A DNA stretch of 64,000 bases. Source: JBPRGH01 sp051418055. Lineage in GTDB: Bacteria > Bacteroidota > Bacteroidia > Cytophagales > Cyclobacteriaceae. Shown one piece after another: positions 43,982 to 52,827 of the stretch. The notes beneath the pieces are model-generated. The model was given only the letters and a program-made list of their open reading frames with translations, searched no databases and had not been told where the DNA came from. The stretch covers positions 87,946 to 151,945 of the forward strand of contig JBPRGH010000054.1 in NCBI GenBank assembly GCA_051418055.1, given 5' to 3'. Every line of letters starts with the position of its first letter. Positions within the stretch are counted from its first letter, which is position 1. The translations under genes and the position numbers were made by a program.

Positions 43982-44518
43982 CTACTCATACCGTACCGAA
44001 TCGGTGGCTTTTCGCCTGTAAACAATCAAAGCGTGTTCCACTGACTGGCCGAAAACAGGTGGAAGCACATACTCATCAATCTTTTCGGCTATTTTGTTGA
44101 GTTCTTCGGCTGGCCAGCTTTCTTCGTTTCGTGTGGACAGAATAATCAGCAATCCTCCTACCGTTAAGAGCTGCAAGGCATGATAAATGAAGGTGACAAC
44201 CACAGGCAATTGAGCGGCATGGGGATAATCCTGGTGAAAGTAAGTATGGTACGGTGGCCAGCCAATGGCCAGAGCGAATGGATAACCAGAAAGCTGGCTT
44301 ACCTTGTGATAAGGATCAGTTGATGGCCAATCAAAAAGTGTTTCCAGATGAAGATTCTTGTAATGAACCTGCGTACTGATCCTGTGGTAATCATTCTCAG
44401 ATTGGAACACAATGGTATTCTGGTCTGACTTGTAACCGTGATGCTTTGCTAGTTTCCAAACCAAGTCATTCAATTCCTCGGTGCCCATCGCAGGATGCAA
44501 ATGCTTGAATATTTCCAT
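43982..44518 (-). CDS. Methyltransferase-like protein with altered motif IV (GWPPY)
   Basis: A 178-residue protein. The segment FALAIGWPPYHTYF followed by FIYHALQLLTVGGLLIIL has the layout of motif IV and the following helix-strand of N6-adenine methyltransferases (FDLIIGNPPY...HALxLLKPGGLLxIVLP), but Trp replaces the catalytic Asn/Asp. No SAM-binding motif I is obvious in the short N-terminal part. It may be a degenerate methyltransferase relative used as a binding or regulatory protein, or a coincidence of pattern. Confidence 0.5.
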   Translation of the reverse strand: MEIFKHLHPAMGTEELNDLVWKLAKHHGYKSDQNTIVFQSENDYHRISTQVHYKNLHLETLFDWPSTDPYHKVSQLSGYPFALAIGWPPYHTYFHQDYPHAAQLPVVVTFIYHALQLLTVGGLLIILSTRNEESWPAEELNKIAEKIDEYVLPPVFGQSVEHALIVYRRKATDSVRYE

Positions 44519-44529
44519 AGCAGGCCGAC

Positions 44530-44700
44530 TTAAAGCTTACCGGAATTCTTTAACTCACGAGTTGCCCGCTGAATGGCTTTTGTCCAGGCCTCACCCTTCT
44601 TCCGGGTACGCTTGGCATGTCGGCTAATTAATGTTACCCGTTGCGTGTTGGCTGATTTACCGGAAGTGGATCCTCTTTTAGTTGTCTTCTTTCTTGCCAT
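44530..44700 (-). CDS. Very basic 56-residue protein
   Basis: MARKKTTKRGSTSGK followed by SRHAKRTRKKGEAWTKAI. About one third of residues are Lys or Arg. Similar small basic proteins with a conserved W-x-x-A-I helix are common in phage genomes and probably bind nucleic acid or sit in the virion. I prefer ATG 44700; the frame extends upstream to 44718. Confidence 0.6.
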   Translation of the reverse strand: MARKKTTKRGSTSGKSANTQRVTLISRHAKRTRKKGEAWTKAIQRATRELKNSGKL

Positions 44701-44777
44701 GATTGCTTTTTTAAACAATCATAGCACAGATCAGAAAACTGCTTTCGGCTTGGTTCGGGATGAGGAGCTTTAATAAA

Positions 44778-45734
44778 TTATTTTCGTAGCAGATCTAAAA
44801 ATCTCTGAAACTTAGATTTAGACTGCCAATGATCAAGCTCTTTTTTCAGAGATATTTTTTGCGAGACTTCTTTCTGCAATGAGAGATCAAATGTTTTTAA
44901 ATTTCTCTGAGTTTCTCTAAGCTGTTGATCTTTAAACTCCAAACCTTCGTTCAAAACGTTAATTTTATCTTGACTAATTTGAATCCGCTGTTTCAATGCT
45001 GTAATTTGTTCTTCACGTTCTTTAAGAGCTTCATTTTCTAAATATTTGGAAGTACTGGTATCAATCCAGAGATCACCGTAAATCTGTTTAGAAAAGGCAT
45101 GTTTCATTATATTTCTCAGTTGGTCTTCTTCACGCTCTGAAACCTCGGAAGCTGTTTTTTTAATCTTAAGCTTTGACCCGATCACAACCTCTGCCATAGA
45201 CAATCCTTTTTTTTCAAAATCAATAATTTTTTGGCCTCTTAATTCATTGGTTACATACACTTCCAGAATCAATATTCTGTTCCATTTAAGTGCGAGCCAT
45301 GCTGGCTTTGAGAAAAGCACGAGCAAATCAACAATGTATTCATTGTCATTTGCTGTTGTACGATGTTCTTCAAATATTTGGTCTGCTTCAATTTCAATAT
45401 CTACTTTCTTGTAAGGCTTAAACCGTTTATCGGTAAGTTTAAGGTGTAAGGTACGTAAGTTAGAGATGACCTCCTGAGCCAATTGATGTGCTATGGTCAA
45501 GCCTGAAGAGCCTTTTTTATCATCGGGTATTTGTCCCGGATAAAACCTGAATGTTTTCTGACGTTGATTGAAAGTGAGTTTGTAACTACTATGGTCTTTT
45601 TTAAGGTATAATGGAAAATTATGCTCCTTAAATTTTTTGTATTCCAACTCAGACATATGTATTAATTGCCACCTGGTCACGGTCTCCCATTCCCCATCCT
45701 TGAAATTATATGCCCTGAGTTTACTTTGTATCAT
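44778..45734 (-). CDS. CoiA/PD-(D/E)xK-nuclease-like protein with coiled coil
   Basis: A 318-residue protein. The central part (about 100-190) has YIVDLLVLF near 130, then ILILEVYVTNELRGQKII near 160 and IDFEKKGLSMAEVV, the D...ExY...K layout of CoiA-like and related PD-(D/E)xK nucleases. The C-terminal third is a long coiled coil (EEQITALKQRIQISQDK). The start is 27 bases downstream of the helicase stop, and the two genes are probably cotranscribed. I infer that it works with the helicase, perhaps as nuclease or adaptor of a defence system. The nuclease reading is from motif spacing and is uncertain. Confidence 0.5.
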   Translation of the reverse strand: MIQSKLRAYNFKDGEWETVTRWQLIHMSELEYKKFKEHNFPLYLKKDHSSYKLTFNQRQKTFRFYPGQIPDDKKGSSGLTIAHQLAQEVISNLRTLHLKLTDKRFKPYKKVDIEIEADQIFEEHRTTANDNEYIVDLLVLFSKPAWLALKWNRILILEVYVTNELRGQKIIDFEKKGLSMAEVVIGSKLKIKKTASEVSEREEDQLRNIMKHAFSKQIYGDLWIDTSTSKYLENEALKEREEQITALKQRIQISQDKINVLNEGLEFKDQQLRETQRNLKTFDLSLQKEVSQKISLKKELDHWQSKSKFQRFLDLLRK

Positions 45735-45760
45735 TTATTAATTTTCATATAAACACCCAC

Positions 45761-48700
45761 TTATTTATTTGCGATGACTTTAGTGGTTATTCCTCCGATT
45801 TCCTTGATATAATTTTCAGTTACCCCCAGAAGTGTCAGGATATCATCAGTTACGTTGGTCTTGGATATGCCAGGCTGCACAATATAAATCTCTAATTTGA
45901 CTGGAATTCGCTGTTTTACGATTGACAATAAGTTTTCCAAATCGTCCAATGTTCCTTTTTCCAAACGTGAGCACGATGCCCCTTTCCTTGTTTTTGGTTC
46001 CCTGCGTAGCAAATGCGAAATGAAATCCCTGCCCTCTTTGTGTTTCCAATGAACGGATTTTTGAGCCTGACCACATACTTCATAAAGGTTTTTAATGTTA
46101 TTAGATGCCTTCCCATCTACAGCAAATTTTAAATGATACATTTTCACCTCAAGTCTGTTATCAAATAATTTTAATGCAAGTACATCCGCAATTTCCCCCG
46201 AATAATCGTCATCATATATAATGTCAAAATCTTCCTTTTTTAAATCTTGAATGACCTTGAACTGAATGGAATTGGTCACTTTTGGATTTACCTTTTGTGC
46301 TTCTTTACTGATATCCACTCCTGTCCAATCCCATGCGATGATGTTTTCTTTCGGATAAGGGGCTATAATTTGTTTTAGATTATAAAAAACATTGCCGGTT
46401 AGTGAAGAGCCATCGGCAAACCAAACAGTTGGTACAAATTCTTCAAAGAACTTATTAGCTACCATACGGTTTGAGCCATATTCTACTTCAATTTTGGCTT
46501 TGGTTTTTTGAACGATTTTAAAGTCTGGATATGCCGTATCGGTCTCAGTATTTTCAAATAGCACCACTTCAAACTCGGCAGAAGTATGTCCCGTGACAAG
46601 TGCAAATGTGATATTGCCTTGATCGGAAGGACTTGTTAGCGTTAGTTCACAATTGGCCATATCATAAAGGGAACCATTCACTAAAAATCTAAACCTACTT
46701 TCATGGCTCATATACATATCAACATCCCAGTCTATCCACACAGGAAAAATTGCAGGGCGCTCAATTACCAGCGTGGGAATTAGAGTTTCTCTAAGGATTT
46801 GATTTGGGTCTAACTGATCATTAGCGAGTTTTGCTCCAAGATTTGTACACCACTTTTTGTAGTGGCCTATGTCCCCAGCCAATTTAGTCCATATCCTCCC
46901 TTTGTAAGAGCAACCGATGTTGACGGGCTCTCCATTTTCATATCCAACTCCTACAACAAAAGCCTTTTCCCCTTTTTGTCGCTCTGCTATTCCTAATGCT
47001 TCCCCAACGTCACTACCTACACTCATCCGGAAACGAATGTCCTTCCCCAAAAAAAGCCGTAAACCCACGTTGTGAAGTTTTGTACGCTGGATATTGTGAA
47101 ATGCTTTAAATACGTTGATCTTATCAATCATCTCAGCATTTTCACCAATCACAGCCTGAGCCAGCTCCTTATAAAGACTGCTGTTATCGGAGCTATTTAT
47201 AAACAAAAGATTGTTTTTCGTCTCCCAATAAACCAATATCAATTTCCAATCAAGCGCATAGATATTTTTATGTTTTACCCAGTCTAGTTCCTGCCTTTTG
47301 GCTGTAATGAGTACAAACATTTTTTCATCATGATTTATATCAAAGAATTTATACTCACAGTCTTTAAGGTCGGAAATGCCTTTTTCGTAATTCCTCGGAT
47401 TCCAGGTGGTAGTTTTATTTTTATATGCTACCGTACTCAGTTTGGGCTTGATATTTTGAAAGGGAATATTTGAATCAGCCAGTTTTGTAAAGCCTTGCAA
47501 TAAATTTTTGTAATCTCCTTCTTCTTCAATTTTAGCATGACTAATATCCGAAAGAAGCCTGTTCCAGTCTGCATCTCTGGAATACAGATCTTCCAGCTCA
47601 TCTTTCACTTCCACATTAGCTATATTGGCTATAAAGCAAGCGTTGCCTAACTCCTCATCAAACTTGGTTCTTGTAAACCTCCCTGCAAACTGTAGGGTTA
47701 TGGGCAGACTTTTTCTAATATCATGAAAGGCAGCTACTTTAAGTTCTGGAAGATCAAACCCTTCTCCAAGCATATCCACACAGATTATAATCCTGGATTT
47801 CTTCTCAATAATCTGGGCATAATTTTTTTTGAAGTCTTTAACCCTTGAGTATAGAAGTATGGGGTTTAGATCACCTTCAGCCTCGTATAATTTATAGACG
47901 GCTCTAGCCCTTTCCTTATTGGCACACCGAGCCATAAGTATATGGTTAAAACCATTTTTCAAATCCTCTCTCAATTTGTTGATTGCAGTTTCGGTAATTA
48001 TTTCATCAGATTTTTTAGGGTTGTACTCCCTAATAGGTAAAAATTCAATCTTTTGAAAATATCCCTGCTCCTGAGCTTCTTTTAGGGGAAAGTTAAATAT
48101 CATTTTTCCCTCTATTCTCTTGCCATCATTGCGAAATGGAGTTGCCGTGTATTGAATGATTTTCCTTGCATCAAAACACTGTGCAAAACCATCCCAGGTT
48201 TTAGCTTTTACATGATGCGCTTCATCAATAAAAAAATGGGTACATACATCTGATATAGCATTCTGCAGGACCTCGGGTAATGAAGTCAGAATGTTCATGG
48301 TAGTCACCACTACATTGCACTGTTCAAAAAAATCAATGACCTCATTTAAAGTAGAAAATCGCTGCTTGATAATACCTACTATGGGATAAAGGGATTTTTC
48401 TCCAACTACTCCGAAATCTTTCAGTAGACCCAATGACAGAAATTTTCCAGATATCTGATTTCTTAACGCATCGGAGGGTACAGCCACTAGCAGCTTCTCA
48501 CAGCGATTAGCAACAAGGGCCGAAAGCATAGTCTCGGTCTTACCAGTTCCTGTAGGAAGCACTACAGTACCTGACTTTAAAGGCATTTTTAAATGCCCCA
48601 TAATATTATAAAGTGCACCAATTTGTGGTGTCCTTAACCCATTGGTATTACTTTTTACGTCCTCTTCTTTAAATTGAAAATCATTATTCCACGATCCTAT

Positions 48701-49018
48701 AACCTGACTTGTTGAATGGTTTTTTAACAAGGGGTGTTTTAACCATCCTCTAATCTTAAAATCTTCCCTGTTGAGTATCTCCCTGGTTGGTTTCCTGTTA
48801 ATTAAAAGAATAAATTTCGTATCAGATAATTGATTTCTGTTACTGGTTAAAAGAATTGATTTATCACCTACCCTGATAGTCACAGTATTTCGGTCACTTT
48901 CAACGATGTTTAAATCTGTCTTCTGCTCTGGTGCCAAAAACTGTTTTATTATGTTTTTATTTCCTGGCTTGTTGTAGATTACTCTTTCTAATCTGGGTAT
49001 AATTATTTCTGGCATCAA
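45761..49018 (-). CDS. SF2 helicase with C-terminal nuclease-like domain
   Basis: A 1085-residue protein. After 110 residues of unknown fold, a superfamily 2 helicase core shows LPTGTGKTE (Walker A, near 153), VTTMNIL, IDEAHHV (DEAH, near 264), YTATPFRND (near 292) and QFAGRFTRT (motif VI, near 442). The middle 350 residues match no family I know. The last 170 contain YSGEIADVLAL near 941, then MYHLKFAVD, which is the E-x-D...x-K layout of PD-(D/E)xK nucleases, followed by CGQAQKSVHWKH. Helicase-nuclease fusions of this size are typical of phage-defence genes. It is followed by a CoiA-like partner. Confidence 0.75.
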   Translation of the reverse strand: MMPEIIIPRLERVIYNKPGNKNIIKQFLAPEQKTDLNIVESDRNTVTIRVGDKSILLTSNRNQLSDTKFILLINRKPTREILNREDFKIRGWLKHPLLKNHSTSQVIGSWNNDFQFKEEDVKSNTNGLRTPQIGALYNIMGHLKMPLKSGTVVLPTGTGKTETMLSALVANRCEKLLVAVPSDALRNQISGKFLSLGLLKDFGVVGEKSLYPIVGIIKQRFSTLNEVIDFFEQCNVVVTTMNILTSLPEVLQNAISDVCTHFFIDEAHHVKAKTWDGFAQCFDARKIIQYTATPFRNDGKRIEGKMIFNFPLKEAQEQGYFQKIEFLPIREYNPKKSDEIITETAINKLREDLKNGFNHILMARCANKERARAVYKLYEAEGDLNPILLYSRVKDFKKNYAQIIEKKSRIIICVDMLGEGFDLPELKVAAFHDIRKSLPITLQFAGRFTRTKFDEELGNACFIANIANVEVKDELEDLYSRDADWNRLLSDISHAKIEEEGDYKNLLQGFTKLADSNIPFQNIKPKLSTVAYKNKTTTWNPRNYEKGISDLKDCEYKFFDINHDEKMFVLITAKRQELDWVKHKNIYALDWKLILVYWETKNNLLFINSSDNSSLYKELAQAVIGENAEMIDKINVFKAFHNIQRTKLHNVGLRLFLGKDIRFRMSVGSDVGEALGIAERQKGEKAFVVGVGYENGEPVNIGCSYKGRIWTKLAGDIGHYKKWCTNLGAKLANDQLDPNQILRETLIPTLVIERPAIFPVWIDWDVDMYMSHESRFRFLVNGSLYDMANCELTLTSPSDQGNITFALVTGHTSAEFEVVLFENTETDTAYPDFKIVQKTKAKIEVEYGSNRMVANKFFEEFVPTVWFADGSSLTGNVFYNLKQIIAPYPKENIIAWDWTGVDISKEAQKVNPKVTNSIQFKVIQDLKKEDFDIIYDDDYSGEIADVLALKLFDNRLEVKMYHLKFAVDGKASNNIKNLYEVCGQAQKSVHWKHKEGRDFISHLLRREPKTRKGASCSRLEKGTLDDLENLLSIVKQRIPVKLEIYIVQPGISKTNVTDDILTLLGVTENYIKEIGGITTKVIANK

Positions 49019-49179
49019 TATTTTAATAAAAGTTAGTTTCTTAAATCTAAGAAAATCTTTTTTGGGTTCATTATTTTGGTAGTAAAAGAGTGATTTGCAA
49101 TAGATTTAAGGACTCAAACCTCTGATAAAAAAATCGGACAATTAACGAATTTCTTCCAGATGTTTTCGGAGCTCAATTT

Positions 49180-50178
49180 TTACAATCTACCGAAGCTAAG
49201 CCTCTCTCTCAATTTTTCTAATCTTTTTATTAGCTTATCAAAAGACAAGGTCTCACCATAGATCATACTCTCCTGCATGGTTTGGTAATCTTTCTCCCAA
49301 TCTTTTATGATTGCTACCGGAGGAATAAAATTGACATTATCCTTTTTGTGGTTTTTATAATTAATGCCTCTTACAATATTGAATTTCTTCCTGTGGGCAA
49401 TGATGGAATTATACAGCTCATCATCCGCAATGGCCTCTTTTCCATGATCAGTATCCATTAATTTTTCCAGATCATACAAGTGCCGGCTGAGACGGTCAAC
49501 GCGAATATGCTCTGCAGATTTTTGAAACTCTTCATGTAACAGGAATATTTTTTCCAGGAAAGTACGTTTGGGTAGCACCGTGGGAATAGCCACCGATCTG
49601 TCAGCAAAATTTTGTTCACTATATTGTTTACCAACAAGCGATTGAATATCCCGTTCTTCAAACGGCTCCATCAATGATCTGGAACCAATTTCTATCAGAA
49701 CCCTGGGTTGGATATAAACCGATTGATTGGTAAGGGCTTTATAGTTTAACTCAATAACCAGCGGGTCCGTATCGGAGTCATTGAAGTCCTGAACCGAAAG
49801 AGTGACGTCAGGAATGTCTAACTCTTTAAGTCTGGCTTCTACTGCTTTCATGAATCCGCCACTAATAAAGTCGCAGGAAGACTTTCGTAGCTTTTTTACC
49901 TGGGTTTTGCTTAGGTCTCCTTCAAATCCAAGAAACCGACGATCCAGGGCAAGGTCAATATCTTCAGAAAAGCGCTCGATCAGATCCCAGCCTTTACTTA
50001 AAGATGTCCCTCCTTTGAAAACAAGGTGTTCAGCTACAGGCAATGAAAAGACTGTTTTTAGTGCCAGTGTTACCCACCAGTCCTTTTCAACTGCTATGGC
50101 AGGCAAACCGGTCTGTATGCTCACCTGATTAAATATATTCTTCCTTTGTTGCTCAGTTAATGAAAACCATTCTACCAT
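49180..50178 (-). CDS. AbiEii/AbiGii-type nucleotidyltransferase toxin
   Basis: A 332-residue protein of the AbiEii family (nucleotidyltransferase toxin of type IV-like systems). The N-terminal catalytic segment HLVFKGGTSLSKGWD has the GG(T)S motif and is followed by SEDIDLAL (D-x-D). Family members add nucleotides to tRNAs and cause reversible growth arrest, often giving abortive infection. The antitoxin gene (DUF6088) lies directly upstream: its stop codon and this ATG abut, which favours coupled translation. Confidence 0.85.
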   Translation of the reverse strand: MVEWFSLTEQQRKNIFNQVSIQTGLPAIAVEKDWWVTLALKTVFSLPVAEHLVFKGGTSLSKGWDLIERFSEDIDLALDRRFLGFEGDLSKTQVKKLRKSSCDFISGGFMKAVEARLKELDIPDVTLSVQDFNDSDTDPLVIELNYKALTNQSVYIQPRVLIEIGSRSLMEPFEERDIQSLVGKQYSEQNFADRSVAIPTVLPKRTFLEKIFLLHEEFQKSAEHIRVDRLSRHLYDLEKLMDTDHGKEAIADDELYNSIIAHRKKFNIVRGINYKNHKKDNVNFIPPVAIIKDWEKDYQTMQESMIYGETLSFDKLIKRLEKLRERLSFGRL

Positions 50179-50796
50179 TTAGCTATCTTGTTTTTTAGTG
50201 TTCAACATAATTTGTCTTATCCAGGAAGGAGCCAGTTTTGCATCATGCGTAAGCTTATCCTGATCCTCCTTAGCCAGAAGTTCATGAATACGCCTGAGTT
50301 CAGAGGGTGTAATATTTCCCTTTCCGATTGCTCTCATTGCCTGAACAACTAGACCACTTATTTCTCCTTTTACAGCTAAATTTTTTGGGGTAGTGCGCTT
50401 GAATTTAATATTATTTTTACCTACCCTGATATCCCTGGCAGCACCATCGGTAAGGTATACTGCTTTCATAGGCACTTGAGTCGACAGACCTAACTTATTA
50501 AGTGCCTGAATTCCAGTAGGGATGATTCTTGCGCGATCCCGTTTTGCAATGGCTTTGGCTATTTCATCAAGCGATGGATGAATAATGCCTAATACATCAT
50601 CTTTCTTTGGGAAAAGATAAATGCCTTGCGCAAGGCGAATTAAAAATTCTTTATTTTCTAATCTGAACAAAGCAAGCCTTACGGCTTCACTGGTGCCATA
50701 ATCAGAAAAATCCTCAGGAAAGTATATTTTTCCTCGTCCATATTTGGTGAGATGGTTTATTATTTGATTTTCGACTGAGAGCTGTTTCGTATCCAT
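50179..50796 (-). CDS. DUF6088/AbiEi-like antitoxin
   Basis: A 205-residue protein partnered with the toxin downstream. The N-terminal winged-helix part (EAVRLALFRLENKEFLIRLA, then GIYLFPKK) should bind DNA for autoregulation. The middle part (GIQALNKLGLSTQVP, KAVYLTDG) is typical of the DUF6088 group of AbiEi-like antitoxins. No operator pair is obvious upstream, unlike the second AbiE system at 62.5 kb. Confidence 0.8.
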   Translation of the reverse strand: MDTKQLSVENQIINHLTKYGRGKIYFPEDFSDYGTSEAVRLALFRLENKEFLIRLAQGIYLFPKKDDVLGIIHPSLDEIAKAIAKRDRARIIPTGIQALNKLGLSTQVPMKAVYLTDGAARDIRVGKNNIKFKRTTPKNLAVKGEISGLVVQAMRAIGKGNITPSELRRIHELLAKEDQDKLTHDAKLAPSWIRQIMLNTKKQDS

Positions 50797-50838
50797 AAAG
50801 ATTGTAACAAATTTAGTAAAAATATGTTACAAATACAA

Positions 50839-51102
50839 TCAAGGTTCCCCCAACCTTTCAAACAAAAACCTCACAATCTCCGGGCGGAGGAGCTTGGTAT
50901 GTTTGGTATAGCCGAATTCCTGGAGTTCATCATAGTACATATGGATCCAGGCAGAAAAGGTCTTGGTGCAGACACTGTACATTTCGGCCAGCTCGTATTT
51001 GTAGTAGGCTTTGACTTTGGGAAGCTGTTCATCATCAAATGTGATGGGCATCATCTTTGAAGATGAATTATGAATGCTTTGGGGTGAACCTGACTTTTCC
51101 AT
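50839..51102 (-). CDS. DUF4248-like helix-turn-helix protein
   Basis: An 87-residue protein. VKAYYKYELAEMYSVCTKTFSAWI is a helix-turn-helix, and the ending RPEIVRFLFERLGEP is characteristic of the small Bacteroidota family DUF4248 (from memory). Such proteins may regulate the element. It starts the leftward stretch that leads to the toxin-antitoxin genes, or ends the virion block. Confidence 0.6.
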   Translation of the reverse strand: MEKSGSPQSIHNSSSKMMPITFDDEQLPKVKAYYKYELAEMYSVCTKTFSAWIHMYYDELQEFGYTKHTKLLRPEIVRFLFERLGEP

Positions 51103-51112
51103 ACTTCTTCAC

Positions 51113-51526
51113 TTATAGCGTTTCTCCTCCCATTTTCTTCCAGATGCTCAAAGGGATTTCTTCGCGTAGGGCGGTATCAAAATGATAGGCTTTTATCATC
51201 CCTTCCCAAGCTGGTTTAGTTTTCAGGATTTTCAGCAAAGCTTTCAAATCGGTCTGGTCTTTGGCAGGAAGTACGGCTTTGTTGTTTTTAATCTTACTTT
51301 CTAAAGGCTTCAACTCCTTGGCTGTCAGTTTCCGGTTAGTACCTTTCAGTTCAATGGCATAGTAGCTTTTGCCTTCTTTCGCTTTTTGATTGAGATAATT
51401 ATGAATTTCTCCGGCAGTAAACATGCCTTTGCTGACCAGACGATCATTGCTACTATTGAAAATCGCATAGCGCATTTTGCTGCTTATTGGCTTATTTCCC
51501 GATATGACTACCTTTTTCTTCATCAA
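51113..51526 (-). CDS. Hypothetical basic protein
   Basis: A 137-residue Lys-rich protein (SSKMRYAIFNSSNDRLVSKG; LTAKELKPLESKIKNNKA). No motif recognised. The start overlaps the preceding gene by 4 bases. Position inside the virion-type block suggests a minor structural or DNA-binding protein, without direct evidence. Confidence 0.55.
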   Translation of the reverse strand: MMKKKVVISGNKPISSKMRYAIFNSSNDRLVSKGMFTAGEIHNYLNQKAKEGKSYYAIELKGTNRKLTAKELKPLESKIKNNKAVLPAKDQTDLKALLKILKTKPAWEGMIKAYHFDTALREEIPLSIWKKMGGETL

Positions 51527-51930
51527 TACTTCAAAATTTTAAGTTCAGATCGTTTCCAACCTTTCCGTAACATTTGCTTGAGAGCACTCTCGGCCTCTTT
51601 TTTAGTCCGATACACTTTGGGTTTGGATTGCACCCGGTACTTATCACTGGCTTTGACTTCACTTCCGAAAATGGCATGGCCCTGACCTCTTTTAATCGGA
51701 GGTTTTGCTTTTCCTTTTTTCCTGGAAGGTTTCTTTAAAAGAAGATTCGCTTCCTTTTCTGCCTCTGCAGAAGTAGTAAAGATGGCGTGAACCTGTTCAA
51801 CTTTGAGGCCACCCAACACCTGACGAAACAATCCGGCCAACGTATCCGTACGACCGTCAAACACATCAGCTTTTTCGGAATGTCGGGTGGGTTTGTATAC
51901 CACATATAATTTATCAAGATCAACCTTCAT
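51523..51930 (-). CDS. Hypothetical basic protein
   Basis: A 135-residue protein with a very basic middle part (LLLKKPSRKKGKAKPPIKRG). A frame overlap of 4 bases joins it to both neighbours. The folds are unknown. Together with the next gene downstream it forms a pair of small Lys-rich proteins. Confidence 0.55.
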   Translation of the reverse strand: MKVDLDKLYVVYKPTRHSEKADVFDGRTDTLAGLFRQVLGGLKVEQVHAIFTTSAEAEKEANLLLKKPSRKKGKAKPPIKRGQGHAIFGSEVKASDKYRVQSKPKVYRTKKEAESALKQMLRKGWKRSELKILKY

Positions 51931-52154
51931 AGGGCTATCAATTTAAGTTGTCCGTTGCGGTCTATGTACCCCAGTGCATTTTGTGGGGAGCATTCTTCCG
52001 GTATTAACTCTTCTCCAATGGTATTACCCAGGAAGCCACCCAGCAAAATAAAGGGATAGTAGTCCTCAATTTTCAACTGTTTAGCCATCAAGAACCCAGC
52101 CATTGAGCCTATCAGTGCCAATCCTGCCTTCTTAGTATTTTTAGATAGTCGCAT
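51927..52154 (-). CDS. Small membrane protein
   Basis: A 75-residue protein with a hydrophobic segment (AGLALIGSMAGFLMA, about 10-25) and a second short one (YPFILLGGFLGNTIG). It overlaps the next gene by 14 bases and the downstream one by 4. Consistent with a virion-membrane protein or holin-like protein, which is inference. Confidence 0.5.
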   Translation of the reverse strand: MRLSKNTKKAGLALIGSMAGFLMAKQLKIEDYYPFILLGGFLGNTIGEELIPEECSPQNALGYIDRNGQLKLIAL

Positions 52155-52824
52155 AGCTTTTTTGGTTGATAAAAGAATTGGCTACAACCGCTACCGAAGA
52201 AGCAAGCAGTGAAGTCCAGGCAGCAATACTCAGGGTTCTTCTGCGCTCATCCCGAAAGTCAATCAATGTCAGTGTAAAGCGGTTGCCATGTATGCTTCGG
52301 TGAACTTTGGCGAGCTTCATCAAGAAGTCGTAATCCGAAGCGTCAGCGAATACCAGGCAACCGGCAGAGAAATTGTCAATCACCTTCACTGATCCGGATT
52401 TTCGGGCACGATGGATGTTAATTCCAAACTTTCCAGTATCCGGGGAACCACTCTCAAACCAGTTGAAAATTCCTTTCCGGTCATAATCCCGAATCACTGT
52501 TACATCTTCTACCTGCACGATTGCCTCATAAATCCCACGGTGCAGTCCAATCACATAAGAATTTACATACTGTCCTTTTTTCAAAAAAGCAGTGCCTTGA
52601 GGATGCATCGGGTTGTCCAGCCAATATTGCCCGGGATCGGTAGTAGCCGGAAACACATGATAGACCCACTTATCCAGTTCATTCTTATAAAACACATGGA
52701 TCTCATCGTCAAAGCGGTTGCTTCGGACATGCTTGCTCCGGTACGCTACGATATTGAGCTCGTAAGGCTTTTCAAAGATCCGGTAGCCTCTGCTTTTTAA
52801 TATGTTTCTGGTTTTGCTAAGCAT
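52141..52824 (-). CDS. YkuD-like / murein-peptidase-like protein
   Basis: A 227-residue protein. The segment FGINIHRARKSG near 138, followed by DNFSAGCLVF (near 153), recalls the His...SxGC catalytic arrangement of L,D-transpeptidase-like and related phage murein hydrolases (IHR...SAGCQVF), with a later FTLTLIDF. It has a C-terminal hydrophobic helix (WTSLLASSVAVVANSF). It lies 3 bases after the CHAP gene, so it is probably part of the lysis or DNA-entry cassette. The enzyme type is inference. Confidence 0.6.
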   Translation of the reverse strand: MLSKTRNILKSRGYRIFEKPYELNIVAYRSKHVRSNRFDDEIHVFYKNELDKWVYHVFPATTDPGQYWLDNPMHPQGTAFLKKGQYVNSYVIGLHRGIYEAIVQVEDVTVIRDYDRKGIFNWFESGSPDTGKFGINIHRARKSGSVKVIDNFSAGCLVFADASDYDFLMKLAKVHRSIHGNRFTLTLIDFRDERRRTLSIAAWTSLLASSVAVVANSFINQKSYATI

Positions 52825-52827
52825 GCA

